NCBI GenBank assembly: GCA_025618425.1
Contig: CM046850.1
Location: 8,845,749-8,909,748, forward strand
DNA from: Heliocidaris tuberculata
Taxonomy: Eukaryota > Echinodermata > Echinoidea > Camarodonta > Echinometridae
Reading direction: 5' to 3'
Length of the DNA: 64,000 bases
Shown: piece by piece, positions 12,460 to 24,713 of the stretch
Layout of the letters: every line of letters begins with the position of its first letter
How positions within the stretch are numbered: the first letter of the stretch is position 1
Notes under the pieces: generated by a model
Seen by the model: the letters and a program-made list of their open reading frames with translations, nothing else
Database searches by the model: none
Told to the model about the DNA's origin: nothing
Made by a program: the position numbers and the translations under genes

Positions 12460-13047
12460 TTAAAGGGCAATCCAACCTTGGTAATAAGATGATTTGTGTG
12501 AAAGCAGAAAAATAAGAAAAACAGGATGGTGAAAGTTTGAAAGAAATCAGACAAGGACTAAGAAAGTTATGGATGTTTGAAAAATGAGATCACTAAATCT
12601 GTGCGAATCTCAAATTGGCAATTTGGTGAGTCGATTGTGACATTTTTGTGGACAACTCTCCCATTTGTCATACACAAAATATCAATTTGCGGTTTTCTCC
12701 GAGGCGCTTTTACCCTCGGAGCAGTACTCAAAATATATTTGAGATAGCATCTTGTTATAGGTCCTCATGGAAGAAAAAGATCCTACTGAGTAATACATTT
12801 TGAAAAAAGTGACATTTTAGTCATTTTGTGTGTTGGAGCGAATGGGGGAGTTGTCCACAGCTACATCACAGTGACATTACCTATTCGGCCAATTTGATAT
12901 TCCCATATCTATAGTGATTACAACTTTCAAAAATTCATAACTTTCTTATTGCTTGTCCGATTTCGTTCAAACTTTCACCAATCTGCTTCTCTGATTTTTC
13001 CTCTTTCTTTCAAAGCAACTTGCTATTAAGGTTGGATTTCCCTTTAA
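12460..13047. mobile_element. Foldback MITE, family A, copy 1 (TTAA-flanked)
   Basis: Starts TTAAAGGGCAATCCAACC and ends GGTTGGATTTCCCTTTAA, so both ends read AAAGGG.AATCCAACCTT inward and TTAA lies on each side. The two halves are long imperfect inverted repeats: for example GGTGAAAGTTTGAAAGAAATC on the left is mirrored by the ATTTCGTTCAAACTTTCACC region on the right. It is 588 bp with no coding capacity. TTAA targets with GGG/CCC just inside the ends resemble piggyBac-type transposition; that class is inferred. Confidence 0.85.
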
Positions 13048-13353
13048 TTGGCCCTAAAGCACATACGTTAAAGAGCAAAAACAAAAAAAATTATTGTTTA
13101 CAATTGATGGTTATTATTTATTTCTTGCCTTCTCTGAGAGTTTTTTAGTCTGCAAGAGCAGAGTCTATTACAATATTTCCAAAAGATTAATGAGCACTTC
13201 AGCTAAGCTTCTATAAGCTTGGAAGTACAGCAAGTGTCATCTTCTGTCCTGGGCCCCGTTGTAGAAAGAGTTGTTATAGATCCGCTTCATATCACAAGTC
13301 CTCCAATCATTCGCAGACTTACATTCTCATATCTCTTCGATATCAATCTCCAA

Positions 13354-13941
13354 TTAAAGGGCAATCCAACCTTGGTAATAAGATGATTTGTGTGAAAGCA
13401 GAAAAATAAGAAAAACAGGATGGTGAAAGTTTGAAAGAAATCAGACAAGGACTAAAAAAGTTATAGATGTTTGAAAAATGAGATCACTACATCTATGTGA
13501 ATCTCAAATTGGCAATTTGGTGAGTCAATTGTGACATTTTTGTGGACAACTCTCCCATTTGTCGTACACAAAAATATAATTAATTTGCAGTTTTCTTCGA
13601 GGCGCTTTTACCCTCGGGGCAGTACTCAAAATATATTGGAGATAGCATATTGTTACAGGTCCTCATGAACGAAAAGATCCTACTGAGTAATGCATTTTGA
13701 AAAAAAGTGACATTTTAGTCATTTTGTGTGTTAGAGCAAATGGGGGAGTTGTCCACAGCTACATCACAATGACATTACCTATTCGGCCAATTTGAAATTC
13801 CCATATGCATAGTGATTATTTAAAAAATTCATAACTTTCTTATTGCTTGTCCGATTTTGTTCAAACTTTCACCATTCTGCTTCTCTGATTTTTCCTCTTT
13901 CTTTCAAAGCAACTTGCTATTAAGGTAGGATTTCCCTTTAA
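13354..13941. mobile_element. Foldback MITE, family A, copy 2
   Basis: Same length (588 bp), same orientation and nearly the same sequence as copy 1, which ends 306 bp to the left. It is TTAA-flanked and inserted in the GGGCCC-ended element. Its right-hand TTAA (13938-13941) is also the left-hand TTAA of the next element. The low divergence from copy 1 implies recent activity. Confidence 0.85.
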
Positions 13942-14233
13942 AGGGATACGCCACCAGGCGGCCGTGGGGAAAGTCAGGATTGCGTAAGCCCCATTCACTC
14001 GTACACAAAGTTTGTGCGTCGAACGCGTCCGTCGGACTACTGGGATTACTTTTCGGAATGCACGAAGCCGACCGAATCTCGCACGAGAGCTCGAGCTCAG
14101 GCGGAGCGTGCATGTTGCGCGGCGAACAGTTTGTCCGAAGTTTGCGCTCCGGGGGGCAACGGCATGATCAGGTAACGATCACGGTGCCCTCTCGCGGCAA
14201 ACGTCCACAATCTGCGGTTGGGTTTCCCTTTAA
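13938..14233. mobile_element. GC-rich TTAA-flanked MITE (family F)
   Basis: Begins TTAAAGGGATACGCCACC and ends GGTTGGGTTTCCCTTTAA; the outer ten bases form inverted repeats. It is 296 bp, clearly richer in GC and CpG than its surroundings (GCGTCGAACGCGTCCGTCGG in the middle). It abuts family A copy 2 with a single shared TTAA. An open frame of 91 codons spans it but shows no recognisable domain and is probably incidental. Confidence 0.65.
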
Positions 14234-16695
14234 GTTGCAATCAATCGCCTCTTAAGATGGGCCCAGATATGATGACTAGGGTTTGGAACTGATAACTACA
14301 GTAGGATAGTCAGAGGGAATTACTTACAGATTACTCCACACTGAAAACTTTTTCATGTAGAGGATGAAAATTCAGTCTCCCTTGAAGCCAGGCAACCCCT
14401 TTCTCTCCCCTGCTAAAGTTGCCCCTGTTGCAAAAATGCCTAAAGTACATGTCCATATTTCAGCTTCATAGTAGACAGGGCTTACCTTGATTTGCCCTAA
14501 GTATTTCAGGAAAACTTTTGTGATTATGGGAAAACAATCAGCAAAAACACTTGATGTCAAATGTGCAAAATATCTGAATAAGATATCCACATCTTTTGTA
14601 GTTAAAACTTCAAAGTAGCCTTCAGAAATACAATTTCAAGTTTCACCCCTGTTACACAAAGATAAGGCATGAAATTATTGTTCATCCTCCACATCACAGT
14701 TGATTTTCATGTTAGTATGAATGTTCTTAGCAAGTACCATTCTTGTGAATTTCCAAAAATGCTGTCCTGGTGTGATGACCTAGATAGTGGGGGTCATATC
14801 ATTTCTTTTGGGATTAGTTTTGTATATATTTGTAAAGGCATCGGTGGTGCATTAAACTGGCTAGACATCAAATGCCTCCATGGAGCTGGGAGAAACAAGA
14901 AAAGAGAAGGAATATCTTCCAGACAACCTTTCCCCATGGATCGAAAACTGCACTGATTTAGTGTTCTAGGGGTAAAGAAGAGGATGCCAATTATAGACCC
15001 TGTGTTCGCCCATGACCTCCCCATTCTAAACAAACTGCAGCGAGAAGATACTCCTTGTAGCTAGCTAGGAGCCCCCATGGAGCCACAGTGGGTCTGCAGG
15101 CCAGGGTTCAAGGTGCACTATCTCTTGCCTGATGCTCCGCCAAGGTGTACAGATCCAACAAGTCGGGGGTTCCCACTGTGAAAGAAATCAAACAAATTCC
15201 GGGCCAAAATTCAATCAGAATCCCTTCTTTTTACCACCAGTTTCACCGTCTGTAAATGCTAGTATGGAATCACGGAAAGAGCATTGTACATGACATATAT
15301 TTGATTGTTTCCTGTTAGTTTTGAGCAGGTTTTGAAAGTGGATGTTTGCCTGCATGTATTGTGCATATACTGCTATAGTCTATACAGGACACTCATAATT
15401 GCACATTTTCCAGGAATACTGAAGTTTCTGTTTCATGATAAATTAATTGGAAGGTCTTGTAAGAGATCACATCGGTTGTCTGACAAGTTAGAGGTGGAGG
15501 ATAACAACTTCGAATTCATAGTTTGAAAATTGTACTTTAACCAGCAATATCGTGTGGAGGGGTGCTTTAGTCTGTTCTTGCCCAAAGAATTTGGATATCT
15601 TGTTGCATTGGATGGTGAAACGAAATCTCCGTTGGAATAAAAATGACAATAGTGTAAGTAAGACCTTAAAGACTGGTTATGCAAATTAATTTACATGTAC
15701 TTACATCATGTACTTAATGACAAACAACATAAATAGTACTACTTGATGGTGATGATGATGATGGCTTCTTTAAATACATAGAGCTGATATCTGTCTCAGC
15801 TGGGTACTTGTAGCACTTGCTCAGAAACTATGTCTAACAAATGTTGACTTTTTACAGTGCTTTCAAAAAAAGTTTCTTAAAAAAAAAATCTCTTTGATAG
15901 TGAAAAGTATTCTTATGAAGGTGTCACAGTAGTTTTCAAAGCCTACTTGTTTTATATACAGTACACACATTGCATTTACAATGTAGCTTTGAAAGAAACT
16001 CTAAATACCAATATAAAACAAAATAATGAGGGGATTGATTGACATTATGATGAAATGACCAGGAATGTATTACAGTGGATTGATGCAGGATACCATATTG
16101 CTATTAGGTTGCTAATGTTTTATCATCTTGAGACAAGCTGTAGAGTCATGGAGAGCAGTAGTGGAGAAAGAGATTTGCAGGCAATCTCCACTTTGGTAAC
16201 CACATTTGTTGTCCATGTAATCTTTATTCTGTAACCCCCAATTATTTCCTTCTTTGTCCACTTTGGAGCTTTATTGTGTGAGCACGTAGAGACTCACTGC
16301 GTGGAATTATTTCTCACAATGGAGACATTGTGAAAGAAGTGCCCCGAAGGAAGAGGGAGAGGAACAGAACTTTCCTTGACAGTAGCGCCTGGTCTATCTG
16401 TCATTGATATTAGACTCCCAGACCATCATTCTTGACACCTTGCTCACCTATGGTGTATGATGATCTTGTGTGTTTATTTGTGTGTGAGGAAATTCCTCAT
16501 TGTTTATTTTTAGAAGTGGGGGAAAGTTTCCAATAAGCCTGACCAGTCATGCTGATTCTTGAGAATCCATCCAGCTCAATTTTTCAAAAGATTTTTTACA
16601 TAGGCCTGTTGCCGAGTTTCCAGGCGGAAATAATTTCTTGCACATCTGTAGAGATTGTTGTCTTGTTTCAGTTTTTTTTTCTTCATGTCATCTGC

Positions 16696-17282
16696 TTAAA
16701 GGAAACCAAAACCCAAGGAGAGAATCAATGTTATTGGAAAGTGAAAATTCAGAGAAGCACTTTACAAAAAGTTTCATTAAAATTGGTTAAAAAATGAGAG
16801 AGTTATGGAAGTTCGAAAAGTCTCGTTTTACTTTCTATGGGGATCCTCAAATTGGCAAAATTGCTTCAAAATGGCTGATTTTGTGAACAACTCTCCATTT
16901 GTTTTGTACATAGATTTTCAGATTTTCCCCATTATCTTTCAAGGTGCAGTTAATCTCCTTCTGAGCTCAACATATATAATGGGAAAATGTATTTTACGCC
17001 ACATATGTCGAGTTCAGGAGGAGACAAGGAGCACCCTGAGAGATAATGGGGAAAATCTGAAAATCTGTGTATAAAACAAATGGAGAGTTGTTCACAAAAT
17101 CAGCCATTTTGAAGCAATTTTGCCAATTTGAGGATCCCCATAGAAAGTAAAACAAGACTTTTCAAACTTCCATAACTCTCTCATTTTTTAACCAATTTTA
17201 ATGAAACTTTTTGTTAAGTGCTTCTCTGAATTCTCACTTTCCAATAACATTGATTCTCTCCTTGGGTTTTGGTTTCCTTTAA
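16696..17282. mobile_element. Foldback MITE, family B, copy 1 (long near-perfect hairpin)
   Basis: TTAAAGGAAACCAAAACCC at the left is mirrored by GGGTTTTGGTTTCCTTTAA at the right. The two arms, each about 260-280 bp, match closely along most of their length (for example the blocks around 16830-16870 and 17115-17150), with a short loop near 16975-17000. A transcript crossing it would form a hairpin of roughly 250 bp. It is TTAA-flanked and non-coding; the short ORFs within it are shadows of the palindrome. Confidence 0.9.
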
Positions 17283-19844
17283 ACGTTGTACTGCCATGTT
17301 ACCCTTCGCCTGAGAAATTTTTATGAAAAAACGACAACATCCAATTGAACAAACAGACAGAGACCATTTACTATCTATTTGGAAACAAAACTAAATATTT
17401 ACTTGTGAAATTTGTTAAGTTAACAGTTTTCTGTAACACCTAATGAAAAGAATTTCGCTTGAAAACTTCCCTATAGATGTGTTTTCCTAACATGTACGAT
17501 TGATATTCACATTTTAGAGAAAGTATAAGTGAAAGAATGTTCAGTATTATGATTGAAATGTGCAATTGTTCTCCTTTTATTTAGCTTCTGAAATTTCCTT
17601 CATGCTGTAAAATGGTAGATTCTCCTTTTACAGTTACACTTTATCCAGAATATGAAACAAAAGTATGGGGGGGGGGGGGTAGCCCTGTGGATAAAAATAA
17701 ACCCAGCAATCTGTTATCAAGTTTCCTCGACCGCCAATGTTAATTTCCATTCATTGAGATTTGTCGATGGGAAAGACATGATCATCTGAAACCTATCTAA
17801 TGTTTCCTTACCCAGGTAGAGTTACAGTGTTGTGCCTGTGCTGTTACTCAAAGAATCTTAGCGTTAATTTGCTTATTATACGACACACAGGAGCTACTAC
17901 ATAATTATATCCAAGTTATGGCATGCTCTGCAAACTTTGTTCCTTGTATTAGCAGCCAATCATTTCACAGTATCATGTAACAATATATATGATTTTTTTT
18001 TCCTTTTGTGATAATGGACTTCTAGTCTGTATATTATTGCTGCTAATAATACATTTTGTGAATATCATACTAAAATAAGGCCTGTTTTAAGGTACATGTA
18101 GCATGAAACAAAATTGTTTGCTTCTGTTTAAGTATTCAGACTTCCGGCCGAAAGTAAAATAATCATTTTATCTGAATACAATGCACCCATTTATCCTCCT
18201 TGCTTGCACATGACAAATGGTCTTGTCTATTCATCCACCCTTTAGAAATCATACTTTCTAAATTTCTATTAGCTTATTATATTCAAATTTGTTTATTATA
18301 GTGTTACAGATGACTCAATTCTTATTGAACACTTGCTGAGGAGTTGCATGGGATACTTTTTCATCATAAACTGCTGCTTTCCAAATTGTAGATTGGAATT
18401 AAAACATTCCATATGCCTCCAACATTGTAGGTTTCATGAAAGAAAAAACCCCAAACTTTTGAGATTGGGTCTGAACTTGTGAGACTACAGGGGTGGATGT
18501 AGACTATGCCCCCTCAATTAGCATCATGCCATCATCTTGGAAAATCAGAGTAGATATTGCCATGGCAACAGTAGTTCTAACTGATGACCCATCTCCACTG
18601 TACATGTACAGTAGGAGTGGTACATGTAGGAGTCATAAAACAGCAGATAAATCTGGCATGGGTAGACTAGGGGCTGGCTGAACCCAGACGTCCATAAAAA
18701 GTAATGGTTGAAATGAGTCACTGCAATCGAGGTTTCCTCTTCTCTCTGCATGTTTCTATTACTGAGTATTTGTGCGTGAATGTGTTTATATGTGTTTAGT
18801 ACATTGTATCTACATGTCTGTTTTCAAGCCTGTTAGATTGTGTACCACACTTATCAGCCTGACACTTTTACTCTTTCTTCATACTAGATTGGTCATACTG
18901 GGCTTTGGGTGTCCTTTAGAGGTATTTCTGAACTTGTGAAATAGATGGTAAAAAAATCAGCTCTCTGAAAGTTTTTGGAAACAAGAAAAGGAGACAGTCG
19001 CATGTAATTTCTTAGCAATTAAGTAGCCTACTCCTTGATTTTTGAAGGCATATTGTAATTTTGAAATCATAAATACTTTTTCTTTTCTTTAATCAATTCT
19101 TGTCTTAAAACTTTTCATCCTTATTCATACATGAAGCAACAAGCCCCCACAAAAGAAAAAAAAAATTTAACAAAAGTGCCTGCAAAATAAAATAACACAA
19201 GCCAGGGTAGTGCACAAAGTATGTACTAAAACTTGTAATGATTGTCAGCTGGACAATCAAAACGATAAACATACACACTTAATGTGCCTGGGTATTTTCT
19301 TTTGAACAACAGGTGTAATTTAGACATGTAGATAAATCCCATTTCAATTAGGATTACATTAGATTGACATGAATAGTTCAGTGAACATACCAAACTTTGA
19401 GTAACACTGATCTTAAATTTTCAAGCTATGAACAGAAATGTGGGAAGTCGACCAAGGATAATTCATACATCATGTATATGTTGGATATTTCAAAGTCATT
19501 TTGTGAGGAGAATGTAGGCATTTCTATGGGGCAGACAGACTGGTGAAATTTGATGGTATTTCAGGCATTCAAGGGGGCTATAAAAAGTTTTGCATTGTGT
19601 ATCCAACTAACCCATTTGACTGCACCCATACACCACAGCGATTCTTCAGCATTCTTTGCAGTTTAACCCCTTGTCCTAAAAAAAAGAACCGAGGGTACCA
19701 AAATTCTGAAAAGAAAAGATGAAGAGAAAAATAGGATGAAAAAAAAAGAAAACATGACCTTTCCCTCTGAACTCTATTGTGTGCCAAATTGTACTGCCGC
19801 CAGCACCAAATAGCTTGTGCATGCCAAAATGGTGAGCAAACTAT

Positions 19845-20224
19845 GGGCCCTTTTAGACGTGAGGGACCATCGTATGAAGAATCGTTGTATTGAGAAATGC
19901 ACATACACAGTAACTGTACAAAAGAAAATTTTTGAAAGAAATGTATAAGAAAGACACTATGTCCAGTTTTCAAATGGGGTGTGGACACGGATAAGAAATA
20001 GTATAGAGGCTTTGTAGAAGGTACATGTACTCTCTTCTGAGGAGCGAAGTGACCGTTTGTTAACAATTTTTTTACTACATGACACATGTACAAACAATGC
20101 CCAGCCCTCATTTTTCTGTACGAAATTTCATTGTACACCAGTCACACAAAAATTTGAATTACCTGTTATACAGGTAAATTTGTATAGAGGTATGGCACAG
20201 AGGTTTTCCTCGTCTGAATGGGGG
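19845..20224. mobile_element. MITE, family N, copy 1
   Basis: The left end GGGCCCTTTTAGACGTGAGG and the right end TTTTCCTCGTCTGAATGGGG are imperfect inverted repeats (core CAGACGAGGAAA / TTTAGACGTGAGG). A relative with the same end words lies at 41521-41802. Part of it is covered by a 186-codon minus-strand open frame that has no recognisable domain, which I treat as chance. Confidence 0.5.
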
Positions 20225-20769
20225 TATATCCAGTAACAGTCCTCTTTAAAATAATCCCAAGAGTGGCTGTATTGCACACAGTATGCACTTGTGCACATAA
20301 GGGGGCATTCTCTGTGCTGCTTGTACAGTCAGCCTATCCCAAACTTTCCCAGGCTGTAGAGTGAATGGTAGCCTGCATTCCAGGATCTTTGATTTTGTAG
20401 TGGGAAAAGTTTTGTTTGTAGTTCCAGAAATGATAGATTTTGGGTAAGTTTGTGAGTAGTGGTAGAACTAAGGTAAAGCTATGAAGCTTGTAGCTTCATG
20501 GTAAAACTGGTATTAGTTCACACTGTAGGGCCTCTATCCATATCTTTAGAATTTAGAGTTAAAAAGAGAAGATGATAGTGTTTACTACATGTACATATAG
20601 GCCTATGTGTAATGTCATATTTTCCAGTCATAAAAATGTAGAGGGCCTGTTATACAGACTACTGGTACTAATCTCCTATCCTTCAGGAAGTGCAGTAAAT
20701 CATGTATTTTTGACAGTTATAGTTGTTATACTGGCATATACATGTATGTACATTGCCTTGGTCTGAGTA

Positions 20770-21384
20770 TAAAGGTGGGTTTTCACGGGGCACACGAACG
20801 ATTGGCAAAGGATGTGAATGTCAAAAAAATGGCTAAGTCCAGGAGTATTTTAGGCTCCAAAAGTTCGCCAAACGTACGCAGTGGTTCAGAAGCATCGTCA
20901 ATTGTTTGCGGGAGTCGTTTTTAGTTCGGAGGGAATTTCAAAAAAGTTTGAAATTTTTTGCGAATGTTTTGAGCATGATTTGTTCGTGATTTGCTGTCGA
21001 AAATGTCTCAAAAGCTTCATCATATGCGCACAACCTACTCACAACTTTTGTGATGTTTGCAAAATCTTTGTGAAACCCCAAACAGATTCTGACAGTTTGG
21101 AGAATGTCTAGCCAAAGCAGCAAAGTTCGTCCAATCATTTCTCATGTTGTTTACATTTTAGTCACATGTTCTTCATGTATGTGGACTGGCCATAGTTCGA
21201 AAACGCTACACACGACATTCGCACATACGTTGTGAGAACTACACACAAACTGCGCAAGAATGGTTTACGGCTCCATTGTCGCAACACAATCGGAGAAAAC
21301 CTTCTCTGAATGTTGGACTTTGCCATTTTTTGACATTCGCATCCTTCGCGAATCGTTCGCGTGCCCTGTGAAGACCCACCTTTA
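20770..21384. mobile_element. Foldback MITE, family I, with TA target
   Basis: Left end AAGGTGGGTTTTCACGGGGC with CGAACGATT further in; right end GAATCGTTCGCGTGCCCTGTGAAGACCCACCTT. These form inverted repeats of about 33 bp with few mismatches. TA flanks both ends, as in Tc1/mariner- or PIF-type insertion. The 615-bp interior keeps weaker symmetry and is CpG-rich compared with its surroundings. Open frames on both strands are unremarkable. Confidence 0.8.
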
Positions 21385-22208
21385 GACGTTGCTGTATAAA
21401 ATTTGTATTTTGGAAACATGTGAATGACAGTGTCAAAATAACTTTGTGATCATCAATTCATCATATAATTATGTATTCACTAATGAAGGTCAAAATTAAG
21501 TGACAGATTTAGCAACAGAAAATGCTTTTCTATTTGGACATATTGGAGGACACTTTATTTTTAACTAACTGGTGATTGCTACTTTTTTGCTAGTGAAAAT
21601 TTGAGGTAAAAATTATAAGAAGGACCCTACAATATGCACTTGATTTTAACATGAGAAGTGTTTGTTGACTTCAAAAGTAGTAGGTCTATATATGTAGATG
21701 TACATGCTATGTACAAGTATGGAGATTTATTTTGTTCTGGGTACAATCCCAAAACTTTTGACAGGTTATCTCATAATTGCAGGGATCTTACAGATTATCA
21801 GTTCATTTTATTACTCCAAATGTACATGTACTTGTATACTATCTTTGTACCAAATGGCACTGTGTTAATTTCAAATACCACCCTTTGCTAAGGGGTATCT
21901 TTTGCAGACATCCATTTCCTGATAATTCCTTATGCAACAAACTTACATCACATTGCCAAAAACTGCACCCAAACCTTGGCAGATTGTATAAGAAGAGACC
22001 CTTATGTACATGTATTTAGGCTAATCACTATAGGGCCTACACAGTAATTCATTAACTCTGTGCACTGGAGTACCTAAAGTTCTCTGTTTTGTTCCATACA
22101 CATAGGCCTGTGTAACTTACATATACATGTAGGCTATGTAATCATGGGTCAATGGGATTTATTTTGGAACTTTGAGAATTCAGTATACGGTGAGTATAGT
22201 GGAACTAA

Positions 22209-22232
22209 CCCCCCCCCCCCCCCCCCCCCCCC
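22209..22232. repeat. Poly(C) run, C24
   Basis: 24 consecutive C on the + strand. Confidence 0.9.
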
Positions 22233-22616
22233 GAATAGTGTGAATTTGTTTTGTTACATGTGTGTGCAAGGTAAGGCAGCAGTTCTGGGTGTACTTAATG
22301 TACATGTATTTTGTAATCCCATAGTAGTATAGAGTTAAATTTTAAAATTTTGGTGTACATGTGAACTATATAACTTCTGGACTTAAAAGGTACTTACAGC
22401 TATACCATGGTTTTATATATTTATTTTTTATTTTTTGTTCTTTCACTTTAGTACTTCTTGTTAATGTCACAAGGGTCAGAACATACCCCGTTGTAAAGAT
22501 ACATGTACATGCACATTATGTTTTACCCTGATGACTAACTTTATATGGTTTTGGTAGGAAGCTGTGTTTTGTCACTGATCTTTATTGCACTTTGTCTGAC
22601 AGGGGTGTAATGTACC

Positions 22617-22784
22617 TAGTGTGCAAGCATAGACCTAATTTGGCACTATAAGAATATTTTGTGTCTTGAGTGAACCCTAACTCAGGTTCAGGAGCAGGGT
22701 CTATGGATTGCAGTCTCATGGAGTCTCCTAGTTCAGACCCTCTATTACGAGTTATGACTGGCAAGGGTTTGTGGTTGCAAACTA
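22617..22784 (-). mobile_element. MITE, family G, copy 3
   Basis: Read on the minus strand it begins TAGTTTGCAACCACAAACCC and ends near GGTCTATGCTTGCACACTA, with an internal GAGTTAGGGTTCACTCAAGACACAA. The same landmarks occur in the copies at 30973-31148 and 47116-47331. The two ends of the family are inverted repeats of about 20 bp, so it is a DNA transposon derivative rather than a SINE. Confidence 0.65.
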
Positions 22785-23081
22785 TGGCGTTGTTGGTTAC
22801 AGTATAGGTGTGCATTAGGAAGAGGAAACACAGTGAGCTGTATATATGTACATTAACTGGACATCTGCTGGTTTACACCTTGTGCCCTAATGAGCTTTGG
22901 GGGCAAGGAACACTCAAGTGCTCTGTGTATACAGGGTGTTGTTGCTGTGCAAATCGATTGACTTGAGGAAAGGATTTAGATGTGAACAAAAGGTTTGTTT
23001 GTGGTGTTGGCTAATAGGGAAGTGGAGGGACTGTGTTATCTTTCACAGGTGGAGATAATTGGAATCTTAAGAATTAACAAC

Positions 23082-23477
23082 TTAAAGATAAAGTTGAGTT
23101 CTAGTCATGTGATTACAATTTGAAAGAAACAGTCTCAAAGCAATTAGGAAAGGTTGATCATGTCTACCTAAGAATTGGTGTGTACTGTGAGTTTCTGGAA
23201 TCATCAAAATGATAAGACATTGACCCATTCTCGCTGAAAAGCACATGCAATTCACACGAAAATGGGTATATGGGACTGCACACACACACAATGTGGATGA
23301 ATGTTTGGCCCGAATATTTCAGCTATTTCTCGCAATATTTCGAATATGAGGGCATTTGAAGAAAAATCCTTTTCAGGGGAAATTCAGACTGTGATATTCT
23401 TCCAAACTGACATACATGTAAATGAGAAAGCTCACAAATTATTTTTCACCTTTCCCAGAACTCAACCTCCCCGTTAA
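23082..23477 (-). mobile_element. MITE, family E, copy 2 (intact, TTAA-flanked)
   Basis: Runs from TTAAAGATAAAGTTGAGTTC to GAACTCAACCTCCCCGTTAA: 396 bp with inverted ends of about 15 bp. It is the reverse orientation of the copy at 54307-55206, which is 394 bp once its insertion is removed. Together they define the element's full length. No coding capacity. Confidence 0.8.
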
Positions 23478-23518
23478 TGTTTCTCTGTGAAGTAAAAAAG
23501 ATTGATCACATAAGATAG

Positions 23519-23640
23519 AGGGTTGGGGTTAAGTCTTCACTTGGGTTTTAGGTTAGATTCAGGGTTAGGGCTAGGGTTAGGGCTGGGGGTAGGTAGTGTT
23601 TGGTCTAGGATTAAAGTTAGGAATTTGGTTAGTGTAGGAT
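23519..23640. repeat. Degenerate interstitial TTAGGG-like array
   Basis: Repeated GGGTTAGG and related words (AGGGTTAGGGCTAGGGTTAG in the middle), with decay at both sides. It lies between two MITEs, with the G-rich strand on +. A second array at 33436-33600 has the opposite orientation. Telomere-like, but too degenerate and too short to be a telomere. Confidence 0.75.
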
Positions 23641-23653
23641 ATTGAACGCAGTG

Positions 23654-23794
23654 CTGGGGGGCGTTTCATCTAGAGTCTTGTCAGTGATTTTTACCGACAA
23701 ATTTGCTCTCGGCCAATCAGATGCAAGGATTTCAGTGGCTTATAACAGTTATTGCAACTTGCCATTGATGACAAGTTTTATAAAACAGGGCCCA
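23654..23794. mobile_element. GGGCCC-ended MITE (family P)
   Basis: Left end CTGGGGGGCGTTTCATCTAG; right end CAAGTTTTATAAAACAGGGCCCAG. The interior (GCTCTCGGCCAATCAGATGCAAGG) matches the copies at 32094 and 63193. 141 bp, non-coding. Confidence 0.75.
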
Positions 23795-24357
23795 GTTGTC
23801 ACTGAAGCAAGTGCCATTCAGCCCTTGGTTTGTAGTGTAGTATGTAGATCAGGAATATTGCATGACATGTACCTTCAGGTGTCAATAAGTCAGTTTATAA
23901 TTAGTACATGGTACAAATGACCCTGAAATGAACCCCGTTTGCGCGCGCACGCTCATCTGTTTTGGTGGACATGCTACTTGCTTTGTTAATTGCTGAAATC
24001 ATACTGGTGGACGCATCATGGTGCGCACAAAATGACACCGTATGAAGGTCAGTTGTACTCGGTACAAATGACCTTTAACTGCACATGTAATTTTTACGAA
24101 CTGGCTTATACTCAATGTGCATGTCAACTTGACTTCATTCTAGAACGCGCTGTTGGAGAACTTCATCCTCAAGCATCGCAATAAATGTAAATGAGACTGT
24201 GGATTCTAAATCCTAGTGCAGTCAGTGCAGTGATCAATGGGATGAAACCGATGGGCCAGTCAAAGGCCTGCAGGCCGTGTTTCACTCTTCTTGATTAGAG
24301 AGTCGCTATCTCACACTGCACTTTGCTTTCAGAAAGAAACAAATGATGATATCATCT

Positions 24358-24424
24358 GTTTGGAGCCAGAAAGGTGTTCACTCTGTGTTAAAGGATATGA
24401 TTTAACGCCCTTCTGGCTCCAAAA
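24358..24424. repeat. Short hairpin with GGAGCCAGAAGGGC arms, copy 1
   Basis: TTTGGAGCCAGAAAGGTGTT pairs with AACGCCCTTCTGGCTCCAAA over about 20 bp around a loop of roughly 27 bases. It is followed directly by a second, smaller inverted repeat (AAAAGACAATAT ... ATATTGTCTTTT, 24422-24480). Related hairpins occur at 27504-27572 and 60942-60995. Confidence 0.7.
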
Positions 24425-24713
24425 AGACAATATTTTAGAATAGAAATATATACTCAGTTGCAACTACATATTGTCTTTTTACAGTGCATTACTCTTTTTA
24501 TTCATTTATTTGTAGTTTCATTTTTAAGCATTGCCAGCTAAAATGCTGCCTTCCACAAGGGCCTGAAATTGAAAAAAATGAAGTACATTTTACTTTGACA
24601 AAAATAATGATTGTAGAACAGTTCAAGGATAATTTCATTTTTTATGGGTTTTGGAGTAGAGACCATAATACTTTATTGGGATACATGTATTGTATAGTCA
24701 TATTTATTTGTAA

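Larger units (their letters stand above)
13249..14265. mobile_element. GGGCCC-ended MITE (family P) interrupted by two insertions
   Basis: The left piece, 13249-13353, begins CTGGGCCCCGTTGTAGAAAG; the right piece, 14234-14265, ends GATGGGCCCAG. Removing the two elements inserted at its TTAA (13354-13941 and 13938-14233) leaves about 137 bp, close to the 141-152 bp of intact relatives at 23654, 32094, 62995 and 63193. This family is therefore older than the two guests. Confidence 0.7.

Noticed and set aside
15060..15190. Possible structured RNA with short self-complementary words and a GGGTTCAAG word
   Set aside because: No cloverleaf or other known fold could be built by eye.
22617..22784. 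Possible tRNA-derived SINE because of a GGTTCA-like word
   Set aside because: Comparison with the copies at 30973 and 47116 shows inverted ends and no A box/B box pair, so it is a DNA-type MITE.
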